64,000 nt of DNA. It comes from Actinomycetota bacterium (GTDB lineage Bacteria; Actinomycetota; Acidimicrobiia; Acidimicrobiales; Ilumatobacteraceae). The stretch spans positions 1-64,000 of the forward strand of contig JAPLAA010000044.1 in NCBI GenBank assembly GCA_026393475.1, written 5' to 3'. The notes under the pieces are model-generated. The model was not told the DNA's origin, did not search any database, and saw nothing but the letters and a program-made list of their open reading frames with translations. Positions within the stretch are counted from its first letter, which is position 1. Each line of letters begins with the position of its first letter. The translations under genes and the position numbers were made by a program. This document shows positions 35,850-45,346 of this stretch, piece after piece.

Positions 35850-35981
35850 CCGGGCCGGCCGTCGGCGCGGGCTGAACGCGTGACGTTCGCCGCCGGGTTG
35901 GCGGGACACCGTCGACGTCGGGTGAAATGGAACCCAGGCGTGACCTGAAGAGGTCTTCGGAGGTGAAAGGGGTGGTCGGCG

Positions 35982-38585
35982 ATGGATCGACCGCTCCCGC
36001 GCGCCCGTCGGCCCCTGCACCTGCCCCGGCTGCCGCTCATCGGCCGCGAGGAGGACCTCGTCGGGCTCGAGGCGCTCCTCCGGCGGCCGACCACCCGGAT
36101 GATCACGATCACCGGCCTCGGAGGCATCGGCAAGACCCGCCTCGCCCTCGAATTCGCCGGCCGGCTGGCCACCAGCGGCCCCACCTCGGTCGTCGAGCTC
36201 GCATCGGTCAGCGACGTCGCCTTCGTCGTGCCCAGCGTGGCCGAGGCGCTCGGGGTGGCGACGGTCGACGGCACCGATGCGATCGCGGCGATCGACGCCG
36301 CGATCGGTGGGCGGGGAGCCGTCCTCGTGCTGGACAACCTCGAGCACCTGCCGGGGGTCGGCCACGTGGTGCTCGAACTGCTGGCTGCCGTCGCCGACCT
36401 GCGGGTGGTGGCCACCAGCCGACTCCCGCTCGCCGTGACCGGCGAGCACGTGTGGCACGTCCAGCCGCTCGGACTGCCGGACGAGGCCACCGGCCGACGG
36501 GCGGCGTCCCTGCCCGGCGCGACGGGCGCGTCACGGGACCACGACACCGGCCGGACCGGCCGGACCGACCGGACCGACCGGACCGACCGGACCGACGGGG
36601 CCGACCGGGCCGACGGCGCCGTCGAACTGTTCCGGAGCGTCGCCGAGGCCGTCGACGCCAGGTTCGTCCTCGACGAGACCAACCGAGCCGACGTCGTCGC
36701 GGTCTGCCGGCGGCTCGGCGGCCATCCGCTGGCGATCGAACTGGCGGCGGCACGCATCAGATCGCTCGGTCCGGCAGCACTTCGCCGCGAGCTCGAACGC
36801 CGATCGAGCCTGCCGGTGCTGACGAACCGGTCGACCGATGCCCCGGACCGCCACCGCGACCTGGGCACCGCATTCGCCTGGAGCCACGAACGCCTCGACG
36901 ACGACGCCCGCCTGCTGATGCGCCGGCTCGCCGTGTTCGAGGACTGGGCCACCCTGGATGCGATCGACGACGTGTGTCGCGACCCCGGCGCCACGTCGGA
37001 CGACAGCGACGACCTGCTCGACGCGATCGCCCCACTGGTCGACCACCACCTCGTCGACACCGAGCACGACGAACTCGACACGAGATACCGCCTCGCCCCG
37101 CCGTTGCGCGACGTCGCGAAGGCCCTCCTCGCGGACGATCCGATCGACCACCGACGGACCCACGCCGCCCACGAGGACCACTTCGTCCGCCTGTCCTGCG
37201 CGGCGGCGGCCGACATCGACGAGCCCGGCGGCCACCGGCACCTGCCGTTGCTCGTTGCCGCGCACGACGACCTGCTCGTCATCCTCGAGCGGGCCATCGA
37301 CCGGGGCGACGCCGCCGTGGCAGCGGACGTGGTGGTGGCACTGTCGTGGTCGTGGACGCACCACGGCTTGTTCGGCGTGCACCGCGATCTGCTCGAGCAG
37401 ACGTCGAGTCTTCCCGGGCTCGACCAGGTGGACCCTGCGGTGCGGCTCGCGTTGCACGGCTGGCGCCTCGTCGTGGGGGCCAAGCTCGGCGACCGACACC
37501 GCGGTCCTGTCGTCACCATGGCCGAGGCCGAGGCCGACGGCACCGACGATCGCCTGCGGGTGGCGCGAGTGTCGATGCTGCTGCAGGCGGTGAAGGCCGC
37601 CGTGATCGCCACCGATCTCGTGGCGGCGACGTCCGCTGCCGACGAGGCGCTCGCCGTCGCCGCAGGGGTCGACGATCGTTGGACCGCCCGCGCAGAAGCG
37701 ATCGCCGGGATGGTGGCGAACGTCCGGGCCGACACCGACACCGCCCGGAGACTGGGACTCGCGTCGCTCGACCGTGCCCGTCGCACGGGTGACGACAAGA
37801 CCGTGATCCGTGCCGGCCTGCTGCTGCGTCCCTTGGTGTCCGCCGGCCTGGTCGACGAGTCCGTCCACGCCGTACCCTCGCTCGACGACATGTTCCGGAT
37901 CGCCCGACGTCTCGGCGACCCGGAGACGCTCGACTGGGTGTGGCCCACGATCGCCGTCGCTGCGCTCGAACGCGGCGATCGGACCGGAGCCGTGCGACAC
38001 TGCGCCGACGCGCTCGCCACACGCCGACCCGGTGGTGCCAGCGTCGAGTTCCTGTGCGCCGCCGTGCTCGGCGTCGCCGCCGTGGTCGACGACCCCGCCA
38101 CGACAGCGCTGGTGCACGGCATGCTCGCCGACCGGTGGCGGATGGTCGGCAACCTCCTGCTGCCGGCACACCGTGCGGTCTACGACCTCGCGGTCGAACG
38201 TGCCCGCGACCGGCTCGGCGACTCGTTCGACGAGGTGTCCCGTGCCGCGGCGGCTCGGCCCTGGTCGGCGTCGGTGGACATGCTGCTCGAGTACGCCGAG
38301 GTCGTCTCCGGTCGGCGGCCGCACCCGTCCGATCCGGCAGCGGCGACCGGCGCAGCGACACCCGACAGCGTCCTCGCGACGCTCACGCCACGGGAGACGG
38401 AGATCCTGCGTCACCTCGCCCGCGGGCACACCAACAAGGAGATCTCCCAGCTGGTGTCGTCGAGCCCGAAGACGGTGATGCACCACACGACGGCGATCTA
38501 CCGCAAGCTCGGGGTGCGCGGACGCACAGAGGCCGCTGCGATTGCACATCGCAGCGGCCTCCTCGAGACGGACCGGCTCGTCTGA
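35982..38585 (+). CDS. Large ATPase transcriptional regulator with LuxR-type HTH
   Basis: An 867-residue STAND/LAL-like regulator. The N-terminal NTPase has Walker A GLGGIGKT (45-52), Walker B-like [11 protein letters not shown] (about 109-119) and ATSRLPL sensor region (about 146). A helical-repeat middle region (about 390-780) would bind an effector. The C-terminal LuxR HTH starts at about 802 ([20 protein letters not shown]) and ends in [12 protein letters not shown]. Between the sensor and the next domain lies a low-complexity RTD/GAD tract (about 187-210) encoded by a 9-bp tandem repeat. A GACCT-GAAG-AGGTC dyad sits 27-40 nt upstream. The stand-alone position gives no target. Confidence 0.9.
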   Translation: MDRPLPRARRPLHLPRLPLIGREEDLVGLEALLRRPTTRMITITGLGGIGKTRLALEFAGRLATSGPTSVVELASVSDVAFVVPSVAEALGVATVDGTDAIAAIDAAIGGRGAVLVLDNLEHLPGVGHVVLELLAAVADLRVVATSRLPLAVTGEHVWHVQPLGLPDEATGRRAASLPGATGASRDHDTGRTGRTDRTDRTDRTDGADRADGAVELFRSVAEAVDARFVLDETNRADVVAVCRRLGGHPLAIELAAARIRSLGPAALRRELERRSSLPVLTNRSTDAPDRHRDLGTAFAWSHERLDDDARLLMRRLAVFEDWATLDAIDDVCRDPGATSDDSDDLLDAIAPLVDHHLVDTEHDELDTRYRLAPPLRDVAKALLADDPIDHRRTHAAHEDHFVRLSCAAAADIDEPGGHRHLPLLVAAHDDLLVILERAIDRGDAAVAADVVVALSWSWTHHGLFGVHRDLLEQTSSLPGLDQVDPAVRLALHGWRLVVGAKLGDRHRGPVVTMAEAEADGTDDRLRVARVSMLLQAVKAAVIATDLVAATSAADEALAVAAGVDDRWTARAEAIAGMVANVRADTDTARRLGLASLDRARRTGDDKTVIRAGLLLRPLVSAGLVDESVHAVPSLDDMFRIARRLGDPETLDWVWPTIAVAALERGDRTGAVRHCADALATRRPGGASVEFLCAAVLGVAAVVDDPATTALVHGMLADRWRMVGNLLLPAHRAVYDLAVERARDRLGDSFDEVSRAAAARPWSASVDMLLEYAEVVSGRRPHPSDPAAATGAATPDSVLATLTPRETEILRHLARGHTNKEISQLVSSSPKTVMHHTTAIYRKLGVRGRTEAAAIAHRSGLLETDRLV
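36561..36596. repeat. In-frame 9-bp tandem repeat inside the LuxR-type gene
   Basis: Four perfect copies of CGGACCGAC, flanked by degraded copies on both sides to about 36549 and 36617. It encodes repeated Arg-Thr-Asp; unit changes keep the reading frame. It sits in a linker, so copy number could vary without destroying the domains. Confidence 0.85.
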
Positions 38586-38668
38586 CGCTCTCCCGACGCC
38601 ACCAGCCGATCACGCCCCGGTCCGTGGGGACCGGAGCCGACTGAAACATGGAGAGCGCCGAGGCGCAT

Positions 38669-38686
38669 CGGGCAGATGCCCGTTTC
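38669..38686 (+). terminator. Possible terminator after the LuxR-type gene
   Basis: CGGGC and GCCCG arms with an AGAT loop followed by TTTCC, 84 nt after the stop codon. A 5-bp stem is short, so this is tentative. Confidence 0.35.
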
Positions 38687-38689
38687 CTA

Positions 38690-38725
38690 CGACATCGTGT
38701 CCGACATCGTGTCCGACGTCGTGTC
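38690..38725. repeat. Three-copy 12-bp tandem repeat
   Basis: CGACATCGTGTC twice and CGACGTCGTGTC once, contiguous, in the 169-nt gap between the convergent LuxR-type and mscR genes, ending 29 nt from the mscR stop codon. Confidence 0.8.
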
Positions 38726-38754
38726 CGGCATGAGGACCGACGCCGGGACCGACG

Positions 38755-39840
38755 TCAGAGGACGACGACGCTGCGCAGCACCTCGCCGCGCTCCATCTTG
38801 TGGAACGCCTCCTCGACATCGTCGAGGGTGATCGTCTCGGAGACGAAACGGTCGAGGTCGAGGCGACCCTGCAGGTACAGCGAGATGAGCATCGGGAAGT
38901 CGCGGCTCGGCAGGCAGTCGCCGTACCAGCTGCTCTTGAGCTGACCACCGCGGCCGAACACCTCGATGAACGGCAGCTCGAGGGTCATGTCGGGACGGGG
39001 CACGCCCACGAGCACCACGGTGCCGGCCAGGTCGCGGGCCGCGAACGCCTGCTTGTAGACGGCGGGGTGGCCGACTGCCTCGATGCAGACGTCGGCACCG
39101 TTGCCGTTGGTGACGCTGCGGATGAACTCGACCGGATCGGTCGTGCCGGAGTTGCAGGTGTGGGTCGCACCGAAGTCCTTCGCCCACTCCAGTTTCCGGT
39201 CGTCGAGGTCGACCGCGATGATCGTGGCGGCGCCGGCGAGGCGCGCCCCGGCGATCGCCGCGTCACCCACGCCGCCGCACCCGAACACGGCCACCGAGTC
39301 GCCCCGCGACACCCCACCGGTGTTGATCGACGCGCCGATGCCGGCCATCACGCCGCAGCCGAGCAGGCCGGCCGCAGTCGCCGGCGCGGCCGGGTCGACC
39401 TTCGTGCACTGGCCAGCGGCCACGAGCGTCTTCTCGGCGAACGCGCCGATGCCGAGCGCGGGCGACAGCACGGTGCCGTCGGTGAGGGTCATCTTCTGCG
39501 TCGCGTTGAACGTCGCGAAGCAGTACTGCGGCTTGCCCTTCAGGCAGCTGCGGCAGGTGCCGCACACCGCGCGCCAGTTGAGGATGACGTAGTCGCCCGG
39601 GGCGACGCCGGTGACGCCGGGGCCCACCGACTCGACGATGCCGGCGGCCTCGTGGCCGAGCAGGAACGGGAAGTCGTCGTTGATGCCCCCCTCGCGGTAG
39701 TGGAGGTCGGTGTGGCAGACGCCGCACGCCTGGATCTGCACGACGGCCTCGCCCGGTCCGGGATCGGGGATCACGATCGTCTCGATGCTCACCGGCTGGC
39801 CCTTGCCACGGGCCACCACTCCACGAACCTGCTGCGACAC
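38755..39840 (-). CDS. mscR: S-(hydroxymethyl)mycothiol dehydrogenase
   Basis: Zinc-dependent, NAD-linked alcohol dehydrogenase family enzyme of 361 residues, the length of the mycobacterial enzyme. It oxidises the mycothiol-formaldehyde adduct and also acts on S-nitrosomycothiol. Catalytic zinc ligands Cys39, His63 and Cys162; structural zinc Cys93, 96, 99 and 107; Rossmann motif GCGGVG at 187-192. The stretch [20 protein letters not shown] near the C-terminus is characteristic of this subgroup. GTG start (SQQVRGVVA) with AAAGGAG 6 nt upstream. A 7-bp inverted repeat (GGCGTCC / GGACGCC, 39858-39878) lies just upstream. Evidence that the organism makes mycothiol. Confidence 0.93.
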   Translation of the reverse strand: MSQQVRGVVARGKGQPVSIETIVIPDPGPGEAVVQIQACGVCHTDLHYREGGINDDFPFLLGHEAAGIVESVGPGVTGVAPGDYVILNWRAVCGTCRSCLKGKPQYCFATFNATQKMTLTDGTVLSPALGIGAFAEKTLVAAGQCTKVDPAAPATAAGLLGCGVMAGIGASINTGGVSRGDSVAVFGCGGVGDAAIAGARLAGAATIIAVDLDDRKLEWAKDFGATHTCNSGTTDPVEFIRSVTNGNGADVCIEAVGHPAVYKQAFAARDLAGTVVLVGVPRPDMTLELPFIEVFGRGGQLKSSWYGDCLPSRDFPMLISLYLQGRLDLDRFVSETITLDDVEEAFHKMERGEVLRSVVVL

Positions 39841-39946
39841 GACTGCTCCTTTGACGAGGCGTCCGTCCGGTGGACGCCGATCGCGAACCGTAGCGCGCCG
39901 ACAACGGCCATGACAGATGGCCTCGCCTCGCCTAGCGTGGTGATTC

Positions 39947-41161
39947 GTGGGAGCGTTTCCCGGCGGGCAGGGGGCCCGACCGGCGGCGACGGGTCGGCGG
40001 ACTCGAGTGGGGTTGCTCGTGGCCGCGACGATCTCGTCGGCCGTCATTGCTGCGTCGCTCACCCAGCCGCGCCATCCCGCCCTCGCGGCGCCCGATCGTC
40101 CATGCGCCGTGCCCGACCTGGTCGTCCCGGTGCCCACGTCGTTCTCGGTCGGGGTGATCGGCGATTTCGGTGACTTCGCCAGCACCGGACGTGTCGCGGC
40201 GACGATGGCCGGCTGGAACCCGTCGTTCATCGTGACGGTGGGCGACAACGGCTACAACCCCGACGCGACCAGCGACGGTGCCGGTGGCTTCGTGTGGAAC
40301 GGCTCGCTGATCGACCGCAGCATCGGGCAGTGGTTCTCGTCGTACATCGGGAACTACCAGGGCACCTACGGCGGTGGCCCGGCGCCGGGGCGGCCGTCGC
40401 GGTTCTTCCCCGCCCTCGGCAACCACGACTGGGACGGCTCACCCGGCGGCGGCGTATGGGCCAACCTGCCGTACCGGTCGTACTTCACCCTCCCCGGCAA
40501 CGAGCGGTACTACACGGTTCGGGCCGGGTCGGTGCAGTTCTTCGTGATCGACAGCGAGCCGCGCTCGCCCGGCAACGGCAGCCAGTACGAGACCGACGGG
40601 GTGAGCGCGTCGTCGACCCAGGCGCTCTGGCTGCGGGATCATCTGGCCGACTCCGACGCGCCGTTCAAGATCGTCGTGTTCCATCATCCGGCGTACACGT
40701 CGGCGTCACGCGGGAACACCACGGTGATGCAGTGGCCCTTCGCCGAATGGGGCGCGAGCCTCGTGCTGAGCGGGCACGAACACTTCTACGAACGGCTCAC
40801 GGGTCCCGGCGGCATCCCGTTCGTCACGACCGGTCACGGGGGCAACACCCTCACCAACGCCTTCCCGAACAGTCCGTTCCCCGCGGTCAGCCTCGTTCGC
40901 GTCGGCGACCGGTTCGGTGCGGTCCGTCTCGACGTCGGCCCCACCCACCTCACCCTCACCGCGGTCGGGCAGCCGTCGTCGAACCCGGGCGCGCCGTTCT
41001 CGACGATCGATCAGACCTCCGTGCCGATCGCTCCGACGTTGCCGCGCAGCCCGGCCTGCGCGGCGGTTCCGCCAACGACGACTCCGGGGGGAACCGGAGG
41101 CGGGAGCTCGCTCGTGGCCGCGGCGACCGAGGGTGCGGATCGGCTCGGCGTGGTGCCCTGA
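39947..41161 (+). CDS. Exported metallophosphoesterase (purple acid phosphatase-like)
   Basis: A 404-residue secreted phosphoesterase. Signal segment [18 protein letters not shown] (about 21-38) with possible cleavage after ALAA. Five metal-binding blocks of the calcineurin superfamily are present in order: GDFGDF (72-77), GDNGYN (99-104), GNHDW (158-162), FHHP (245-248) and SGHEHFYER (275-283). A Thr/Gly/Ser-rich tail after about 370 looks like a linker with no anchor. GTG start. It is divergent from mscR (106 bp). Substrate unknown; phosphomonoester hydrolysis in the periplasmic space or outside is the family expectation. Confidence 0.88.
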   Translation: MGAFPGGQGARPAATGRRTRVGLLVAATISSAVIAASLTQPRHPALAAPDRPCAVPDLVVPVPTSFSVGVIGDFGDFASTGRVAATMAGWNPSFIVTVGDNGYNPDATSDGAGGFVWNGSLIDRSIGQWFSSYIGNYQGTYGGGPAPGRPSRFFPALGNHDWDGSPGGGVWANLPYRSYFTLPGNERYYTVRAGSVQFFVIDSEPRSPGNGSQYETDGVSASSTQALWLRDHLADSDAPFKIVVFHHPAYTSASRGNTTVMQWPFAEWGASLVLSGHEHFYERLTGPGGIPFVTTGHGGNTLTNAFPNSPFPAVSLVRVGDRFGAVRLDVGPTHLTLTAVGQPSSNPGAPFSTIDQTSVPIAPTLPRSPACAAVPPTTTPGGTGGGSSLVAAATEGADRLGVVP

Positions 41162-41173
41162 CCGGGCCGGCGG

Positions 41174-41986
41174 TCAGACAGCGGTGGCGCAGAAGGTGTC
41201 GCCCTGGGGCAACGATGCCTCGAGCGACGGCCGGGCGTCGCCGCCGTACAACGCCTCGAGCATCCCCTTCACCATGCCGCGGTCGACGGCACAGATGACC
41301 GGGTGCTCGATCGCCACGTCGCCGAACGGGCAGTGGTTGTTGACGATGCGCAGCTGGTTGTTGCGCTGGTCGGTGTGTGCCGCGAACCCGTGAGCGGTGA
41401 GGGCGTCGGCGACGGCGGCGAGCGCAGAACGCAGCGACCGTTGCCCGGCCGCGAGATCGTTGCCGGTGAGGCCGGCGGCCATCGTGGCGCCGTAGTCGCG
41501 ACCCACCTGTTCGGCCATCGCCTCGGCCTCGGCTCGGGGCAGCAGCGCGAGCGCCTTGCCGAGCAGGGTGAGCACGAGATCGTCGCTGCGCACCGGCACG
41601 TCGGGCAACGACTCGGTGGCAGCCCGGTAGTGCTTCGACGGACGCCCGGCGCCGGAACCCTCGGCACGCTCGACCGCGACCTCGAGGTACCCGCCCGCGG
41701 CGAGGCGGTCGAGGTGGTGCCGGGCGACGTTGGGGTGCAGCCCGAACTGGGCCGCGACCTGCGCCGCGGTGACACCGCGCTCGGCGGACCGGGCGAACAG
41801 GTAGATGCCCCGACGCGTGGGATCGCCGAAGGCGTTGGTGATCGCCGACACCGTGGCCGTGAACGCACCAGCGTCCCGTTCGGCCGAGACCGCAGCCGCC
41901 GCGCTCGCCGCCTTGGCAGCCGCCGTCGGCGCGGATCCGGCGGTCATCACCGGGATCTGGCTCGGGCTGGGCTGGTTCCGGGGCAC
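41174..41986 (-). CDS. ArsR/SufR-type winged-helix regulator with Fe-S cysteine motif
   Basis: A 270-residue regulator. After an Ala-rich leader, the winged helix covers about 45-125 (FGDPTRRGIYLFARSAERG, VAAQFGLHPNVARHHLDRL). The C-terminal domain has Cys219, Cys232 and Cys266; the C-x12-C spacing in NNHCPFGDVAIEHPVICAV equals that of SufR, the iron-sulfur sensor that represses suf genes. It is divergent from mrp, an Fe-S carrier gene, which supports the SufR-like reading. A TAGAAT -10-like box ends 7 nt before the GTG at 41986, suggesting a leaderless transcript from that start; an ATG 39 nt downstream is an alternative. Confidence 0.85.
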   Translation of the reverse strand: MPRNQPSPSQIPVMTAGSAPTAAAKAASAAAAVSAERDAGAFTATVSAITNAFGDPTRRGIYLFARSAERGVTAAQVAAQFGLHPNVARHHLDRLAAGGYLEVAVERAEGSGAGRPSKHYRAATESLPDVPVRSDDLVLTLLGKALALLPRAEAEAMAEQVGRDYGATMAAGLTGNDLAAGQRSLRSALAAVADALTAHGFAAHTDQRNNQLRIVNNHCPFGDVAIEHPVICAVDRGMVKGMLEALYGGDARPSLEASLPQGDTFCATAV

Positions 41987-41992
41987 GCCGGT

Positions 41993-41998
41993 ATTCTA
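41993..41998 (-). promoter_or_regulatory. Putative -10 box (TAGAAT) of the SufR-like gene
   Basis: TAGAAT on the minus strand with its downstream edge 7 nt from the GTG start, fitting leaderless transcription. No clear -35 element is seen. The sequence around it, TACC-N12-GGTA, could be an autoregulatory site. Confidence 0.35.
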
Positions 41999-42037
41999 CC
42001 TATGCGCGTAGTGGTAATTCGACGCACGCCCCCTTCC

Positions 42038-42087
42038 CTCGAAACCCCTCGAAACCCCTCGAAACCCCTCGAAACCCCTCGAAACCC
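42038..42087. repeat. Five perfect 10-bp repeats between sufR-like and mrp genes
   Basis: CTCGAAACCC repeated five times without mismatch, then a degraded CTCGATCG. The 10-bp spacing places every copy on roughly the same face of the helix. It ends 21 nt before the mrp start codon and is in the mrp leader or promoter. Confidence 0.92.
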
Positions 42088-42108
42088 CTCGATCGCCCCG
42101 GAGCCCCC

Positions 42109-43248
42109 ATGCCCACCCAGGATCAAGTCATCGATGCCCTCCGCCCGGTCGAGGATCCCGAGCTCCGTCGCTCGATCGTCGACCTCGGGATGGTGCGCGA
42201 CGTCCGCATCGACGGCGGCCAGGTGGCCATCCAGTTCGCCCTCACCGTCGCCGGCTGTCCGCTGCGCAACGAGATCCAGACCCGTGTCACCACGGCGCTC
42301 ACCGCGCTCCCCGATGTCTCGGGCGTCTCGCTCGATTTCACCGTGATGACCGACCAGGAGCGCGAGGCCGTTCGCCTCATGCTCCACGGCAACCCCGGTG
42401 CGACGGCGGGTCAGGGCCAGGCGCACGGCCATGCCGAGGGCCGCAAGGTCCCCTTCAGCGAGCCCGGTTCGAAGACCCGTCCGCTGCTCATCTCCTCGGG
42501 CAAGGGCGGCGTCGGCAAGAGCAGCGTCACGGTCAACCTGGCCGTCGCGCTCGCCTCGCAGGGCTACTCCGTCGGCGTGGTCGACGCCGACATCTACGGC
42601 TACTCGGTGCCGCGCATGCTCGGCACCGACCGCGACCCCGTCGTGATCGACCAGATGCTCGTGCCGCCGGAGGCCTACGGGGTGCGCTGCATCTCGATCG
42701 GCTACTTCGTGCCCGAGGGCCAGGCCGTCATCTGGCGTGGCCCGATGCTGCACAAGGCGCTCGAGCAGTTCCTCACCGACGTGTACTGGGACGAGCCCGA
42801 CTTCCTGCTCATCGACATGCCGCCCGGCACCGGCGACATCGCGCTGTCGCTCAGCCAGTACCTGCCCCGCGGTGAGGTGTACGTCGTCACCACGCCGCAG
42901 CCGGCCGCGCAGAAGGTGGCCGCGCTGTCGGCCGCCATGGCGGCGAAGGTGAACCTGCCTGTGAAGGGCATCATCGAGAACATGTCGTGGTTCACCGGCG
43001 ACGACGGCAAGCGCTACGAGATCTTCGGCGCCGGTGGCGGCGAGGAGCTCGCCGACGACCTCGGCATCCCGCTGCTCGGCAAGCTCCCGTTGGTGCCCGC
43101 GCTGCGCGAAGGCGGCGACGAGGGCCGCCCGATCACGGCGGTCGATCCCGAGAGCGAAGCGGCCCGGTGCTTCCAGGAGATCGCCCGCAAGATCGCGGTC
43201 GAGCTGAAGCCGAAGAAGATCTTCAGCCCCAGCCTGCGCATCAACTGA
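42109..43248 (+). CDS. mrp: Mrp/ApbC-family iron-sulfur carrier ATPase
   Basis: A 379-residue ParA-like ATPase that loads Fe-S clusters onto apo-proteins. N-terminal MIP18/DUF59 domain (about 4-85: ALRPVEDPELRRSIVDLGMV), a Gly/His linker, then deviant Walker A GKGGVGKSS (131-139), VDADIYGYSVPRML, IDMPPGTGDIALSLSQ (about 242) and NMSWFTGDDGKRYEIFG. The last stretch lacks the CPxC cysteines that bind the cluster in many homologues; only Cys50 and two isolated cysteines remain, so cluster binding here would differ. ATG start. Divergent from a SufR-like regulator, likely its controller. Confidence 0.93.
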   Translation: MPTQDQVIDALRPVEDPELRRSIVDLGMVRDVRIDGGQVAIQFALTVAGCPLRNEIQTRVTTALTALPDVSGVSLDFTVMTDQEREAVRLMLHGNPGATAGQGQAHGHAEGRKVPFSEPGSKTRPLLISSGKGGVGKSSVTVNLAVALASQGYSVGVVDADIYGYSVPRMLGTDRDPVVIDQMLVPPEAYGVRCISIGYFVPEGQAVIWRGPMLHKALEQFLTDVYWDEPDFLLIDMPPGTGDIALSLSQYLPRGEVYVVTTPQPAAQKVAALSAAMAAKVNLPVKGIIENMSWFTGDDGKRYEIFGAGGGEELADDLGIPLLGKLPLVPALREGGDEGRPITAVDPESEAARCFQEIARKIAVELKPKKIFSPSLRIN

Positions 43249-43384
43249 TCGATCTCGTGCCGGGTCTGGCGGATGTGGCGGATCTGGCGGTGGGAAGATG
43301 CGATCGGATGTCGAGAAAAGCGTTCCGGCTCCGTCCCTGTGGTGAGCCGACCGACGAGGTCGCCGTCACACCGAGGAGATCACC

Positions 43385-43792
43385 ATGGCCAAGTACCTGT
43401 TGCTGAAGCACTACCGGGGTGCCAAGCCAGCGATGCACGACGTCCCGATGGACCGGTGGACACCTGCCGAGGTGGATGCCCACATCCGCTACATGCACGA
43501 CTTCGCCGCACGGCTCGAGGCCACCGGGGAATTCGTCGACGGCCAGGCGCTGTCGCCCGACGGCGTGTGGGTGCGCTCCGACGGTGCGGGACGACCGCCG
43601 GTCGTGGACGGGCCCTTCGCGGAGACCAAGGATCTCATCGCCGGCTGGATGGTGATCGACGTCGAGAGCTACGAGCGTGCGATCGAGCTCGCCGGCGAGC
43701 TCTCGGCGGCGCCGGGCGCGGGTGGCGAGCCGATCCACGAATGGCTCGAGCTGCGGCCGTTCCTGACCGCGCCGCCCAACGTCACCGAGTGA
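43385..43792 (+). CDS. YCII-related protein with DGPF motif
   Basis: A 135-residue dimeric alpha/beta-barrel-type protein. MAKYLLLKHY start, DGPF at 75-78 in VVDGPFAETKDLIAGWMVIDV, and the C-terminal IHEWLELRPF. GAGGAG lies 6-11 nt upstream of the ATG. Its stop codon overlaps the GTG of the following sigma-factor gene, the standard arrangement of ECF42 sigma factors with DGPF proteins. Its biochemical role is unproven. Confidence 0.9.
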   Translation: MAKYLLLKHYRGAKPAMHDVPMDRWTPAEVDAHIRYMHDFAARLEATGEFVDGQALSPDGVWVRSDGAGRPPVVDGPFAETKDLIAGWMVIDVESYERAIELAGELSAAPGAGGEPIHEWLELRPFLTAPPNVTE

Positions 43793-44951
43793 CCGTGGAC
43801 GACCTGGAGCTGCGAGCACTCGTCCCACGGGTGCTCGCAGTCCTCGTCCGTCGCGGCGCCGACTTCGCGACGGCCGAGGACGCGGTCCAGGAGGCGCTCA
43901 TCCGCGCATCCGTCGCATGGAAGGTCGACACCCCCGCCGATCCCACCGCGTGGCTGATCACGGTCGCGTGGCGCGCGTTCCTGGACGTGGCCCGATCGGA
44001 TGCGGCCCGCCGCAACCGCGAGGGACGGGTCGACCCGTCGATCAGGTCTGGTGAGGTGCCGTCGATCGACGACACGCTGCACCTCTACTTCCTGTGTGCC
44101 CATCCCGACCTCGCCCCGCAGTCGGCCGTCGCGTTGACGTTGCGGGCCGTCGGCGGCCTGTCGACGCGACAGATCGCACAGGCCTACCTCGTGCCGGAGG
44201 CCACGATGGCCCAACGGATCAGCCGCGCCAAGCGAACCATCGCCGGGTCGTCGCTCGATCGGCCGGGCGACCTCGGCACGGTGATGCAGGTGCTGTACCT
44301 CGTGTTCAACGAAGGCCATTCGGGCGACGTCGACCTGGCGGAGGAGGCGATCCGCCTCACCCGCCAGCTGGCGGGCGCGGCCGACGAGCCGGAGGTCGAC
44401 GGGCTCTTGGCGCTGATGCTGCTGCACCACGCCCGACGGGCGAGCCGCAGGCGCGACGACGGTGCGATCGTGCCCCTCGCCGAACAGGACCGGACCCGAT
44501 GGGACCGTGAACTCATCGCGGCCGGGATCGAGTTGCTGCAGACCGCGCTCGGGCGCGATCGACTCGGCCAGTACCAGGCGCAGGCGGCGATCGCCGCGCT
44601 GCACGCCGACGCGCCGACGCGCCGACGGTCGAGGACACCGACTGGACCCAGATCGTCGAGTGGTACGACGAACTGCTCCGCTTCGCCGACACGCCCGTGG
44701 TGCGCCTCAACCGAGCGGTCGCAATCGGGGAGGCGGACGGGGCGCCGGCCGGGTTGACAGCGTTGGCCGAGGTCGACGAGCACGTGCCCCGACACGCCGC
44801 GGTCGCCGCGCATCTCCGCGAACGCAACGGTGAGCTCGACCTGTCCGCCCGCCTGTACGTCGATGCCGCCAGGAACGCCCCCACGCTCGCGGAGCGGGAC
44901 CACCTGATGCGCCAGGCCGCCCGGCTGAACGACACGTTGCGCCGCGGCTGA
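43789..44951 (+). pseudogene. ECF42-type RNA polymerase sigma factor, frameshifted
   Basis: Sigma-70-like factor interrupted two thirds of the way along. The first part (to about residue 277) has region 2 (FATAEDAVQEALIRASVAWK, TAWLITVAWRAFLD), region 4 (GGLSTRQIAQAYLVPEATMAQRI) and the family-specific C-terminal extension up to QAQAAIAALHADAP. It then shifts into noise and stops at 44757. The rest of the expected protein continues in another frame from EDTDWTQIVEWYDEL to the stop at 44951. The shift coincides with an 8-bp tandem duplication; removing one copy restores one frame of about 384 residues. Regions 2 and 4 survive, so the truncated factor could still bind polymerase. A sequencing error is possible. 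Confidence 0.88.
44608..44623. repeat. 8-bp tandem duplication GACGCGCC causing the sigma-factor frameshift
   Basis: GACGCGCC at 44608-44615 is repeated at 44616-44623 and followed by GACGGTC. Deleting either copy joins the codons as GAC GCG CCG ACG GTC GAG, which reads DAPTVE and continues correctly. Confidence 0.9.
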
Positions 44952-44980
44952 ACCACGAAGTACGCACGACCGACTCCCCA

Positions 44981-45013
44981 TCGGCAGGACGTCGGCAGGA
45001 CGTCGGCAGGACG
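44981..45013. repeat. Three perfect 11-bp repeats before the DUF1905 gene
   Basis: TCGGCAGGACG three times, ending 13 nt before the GTG start of the DUF1905 gene, so the array overlaps the likely ribosome-binding region. Confidence 0.88.
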
Positions 45014-45026
45014 TAAGGTCGCGTTC

Positions 45027-45314
45027 GTGGAGCTGGAGTTCAGCGGTGAGATCATCGAGTGGCGAGGGCCGGCGCCGTTCTACTTCGTCGAGGTACCGGA
45101 CGAGCAGAGCGGCGCGATCGAGGACGTGAAGTCGGCGGTCACCTACGGCTGGGGTGTGATCCCGGTGACGGCGACCATCGGCCGCACGACGTTCACGACC
45201 TCGCTGTTCCCCAAGGGCGACCTCTATCTCGTGCCGATGAAGGTCGTCGTGCGCCGCGCCGAGCAACTCGATCTCGGCGACGTCGTCACGATCCGCCTCC
45301 ACCTCGACCTCTGA
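45027..45314 (+). CDS. DUF1905 domain protein
   Basis: A 95-residue beta-rich soluble protein: MELEFSGEIIEWRGPAPFYF start, VTYGWGVIPVTATIG in the middle, and FPKGDLYLVPMKVVVRRAE at the end, which is the DUF1905 pattern. Members are small beta-barrels with unknown function. GTG start; the leader is an 11-bp tandem array. The following gene is convergent with 32 nt between stops. Confidence 0.85.
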   Translation: MELEFSGEIIEWRGPAPFYFVEVPDEQSGAIEDVKSAVTYGWGVIPVTATIGRTTFTTSLFPKGDLYLVPMKVVVRRAEQLDLGDVVTIRLHLDL

Positions 45315-45346
45315 CCCCGACCGGGGCCGATCGGTCGACGCTGGGT

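Noticed and set aside
36531-38549. A 672-codon minus-strand frame within the LuxR-type regulator gene
   Set aside because: Its Gly-Pro-Val repeats are just the reverse reading of the 9-bp array; the plus-strand protein has Walker A and HTH motifs.
42038-42087. CRISPR-like or iteron origin
   Set aside because: Units are only 10 bp with no spacers, and no replication initiator gene is nearby; better described as a tandem array in a promoter.
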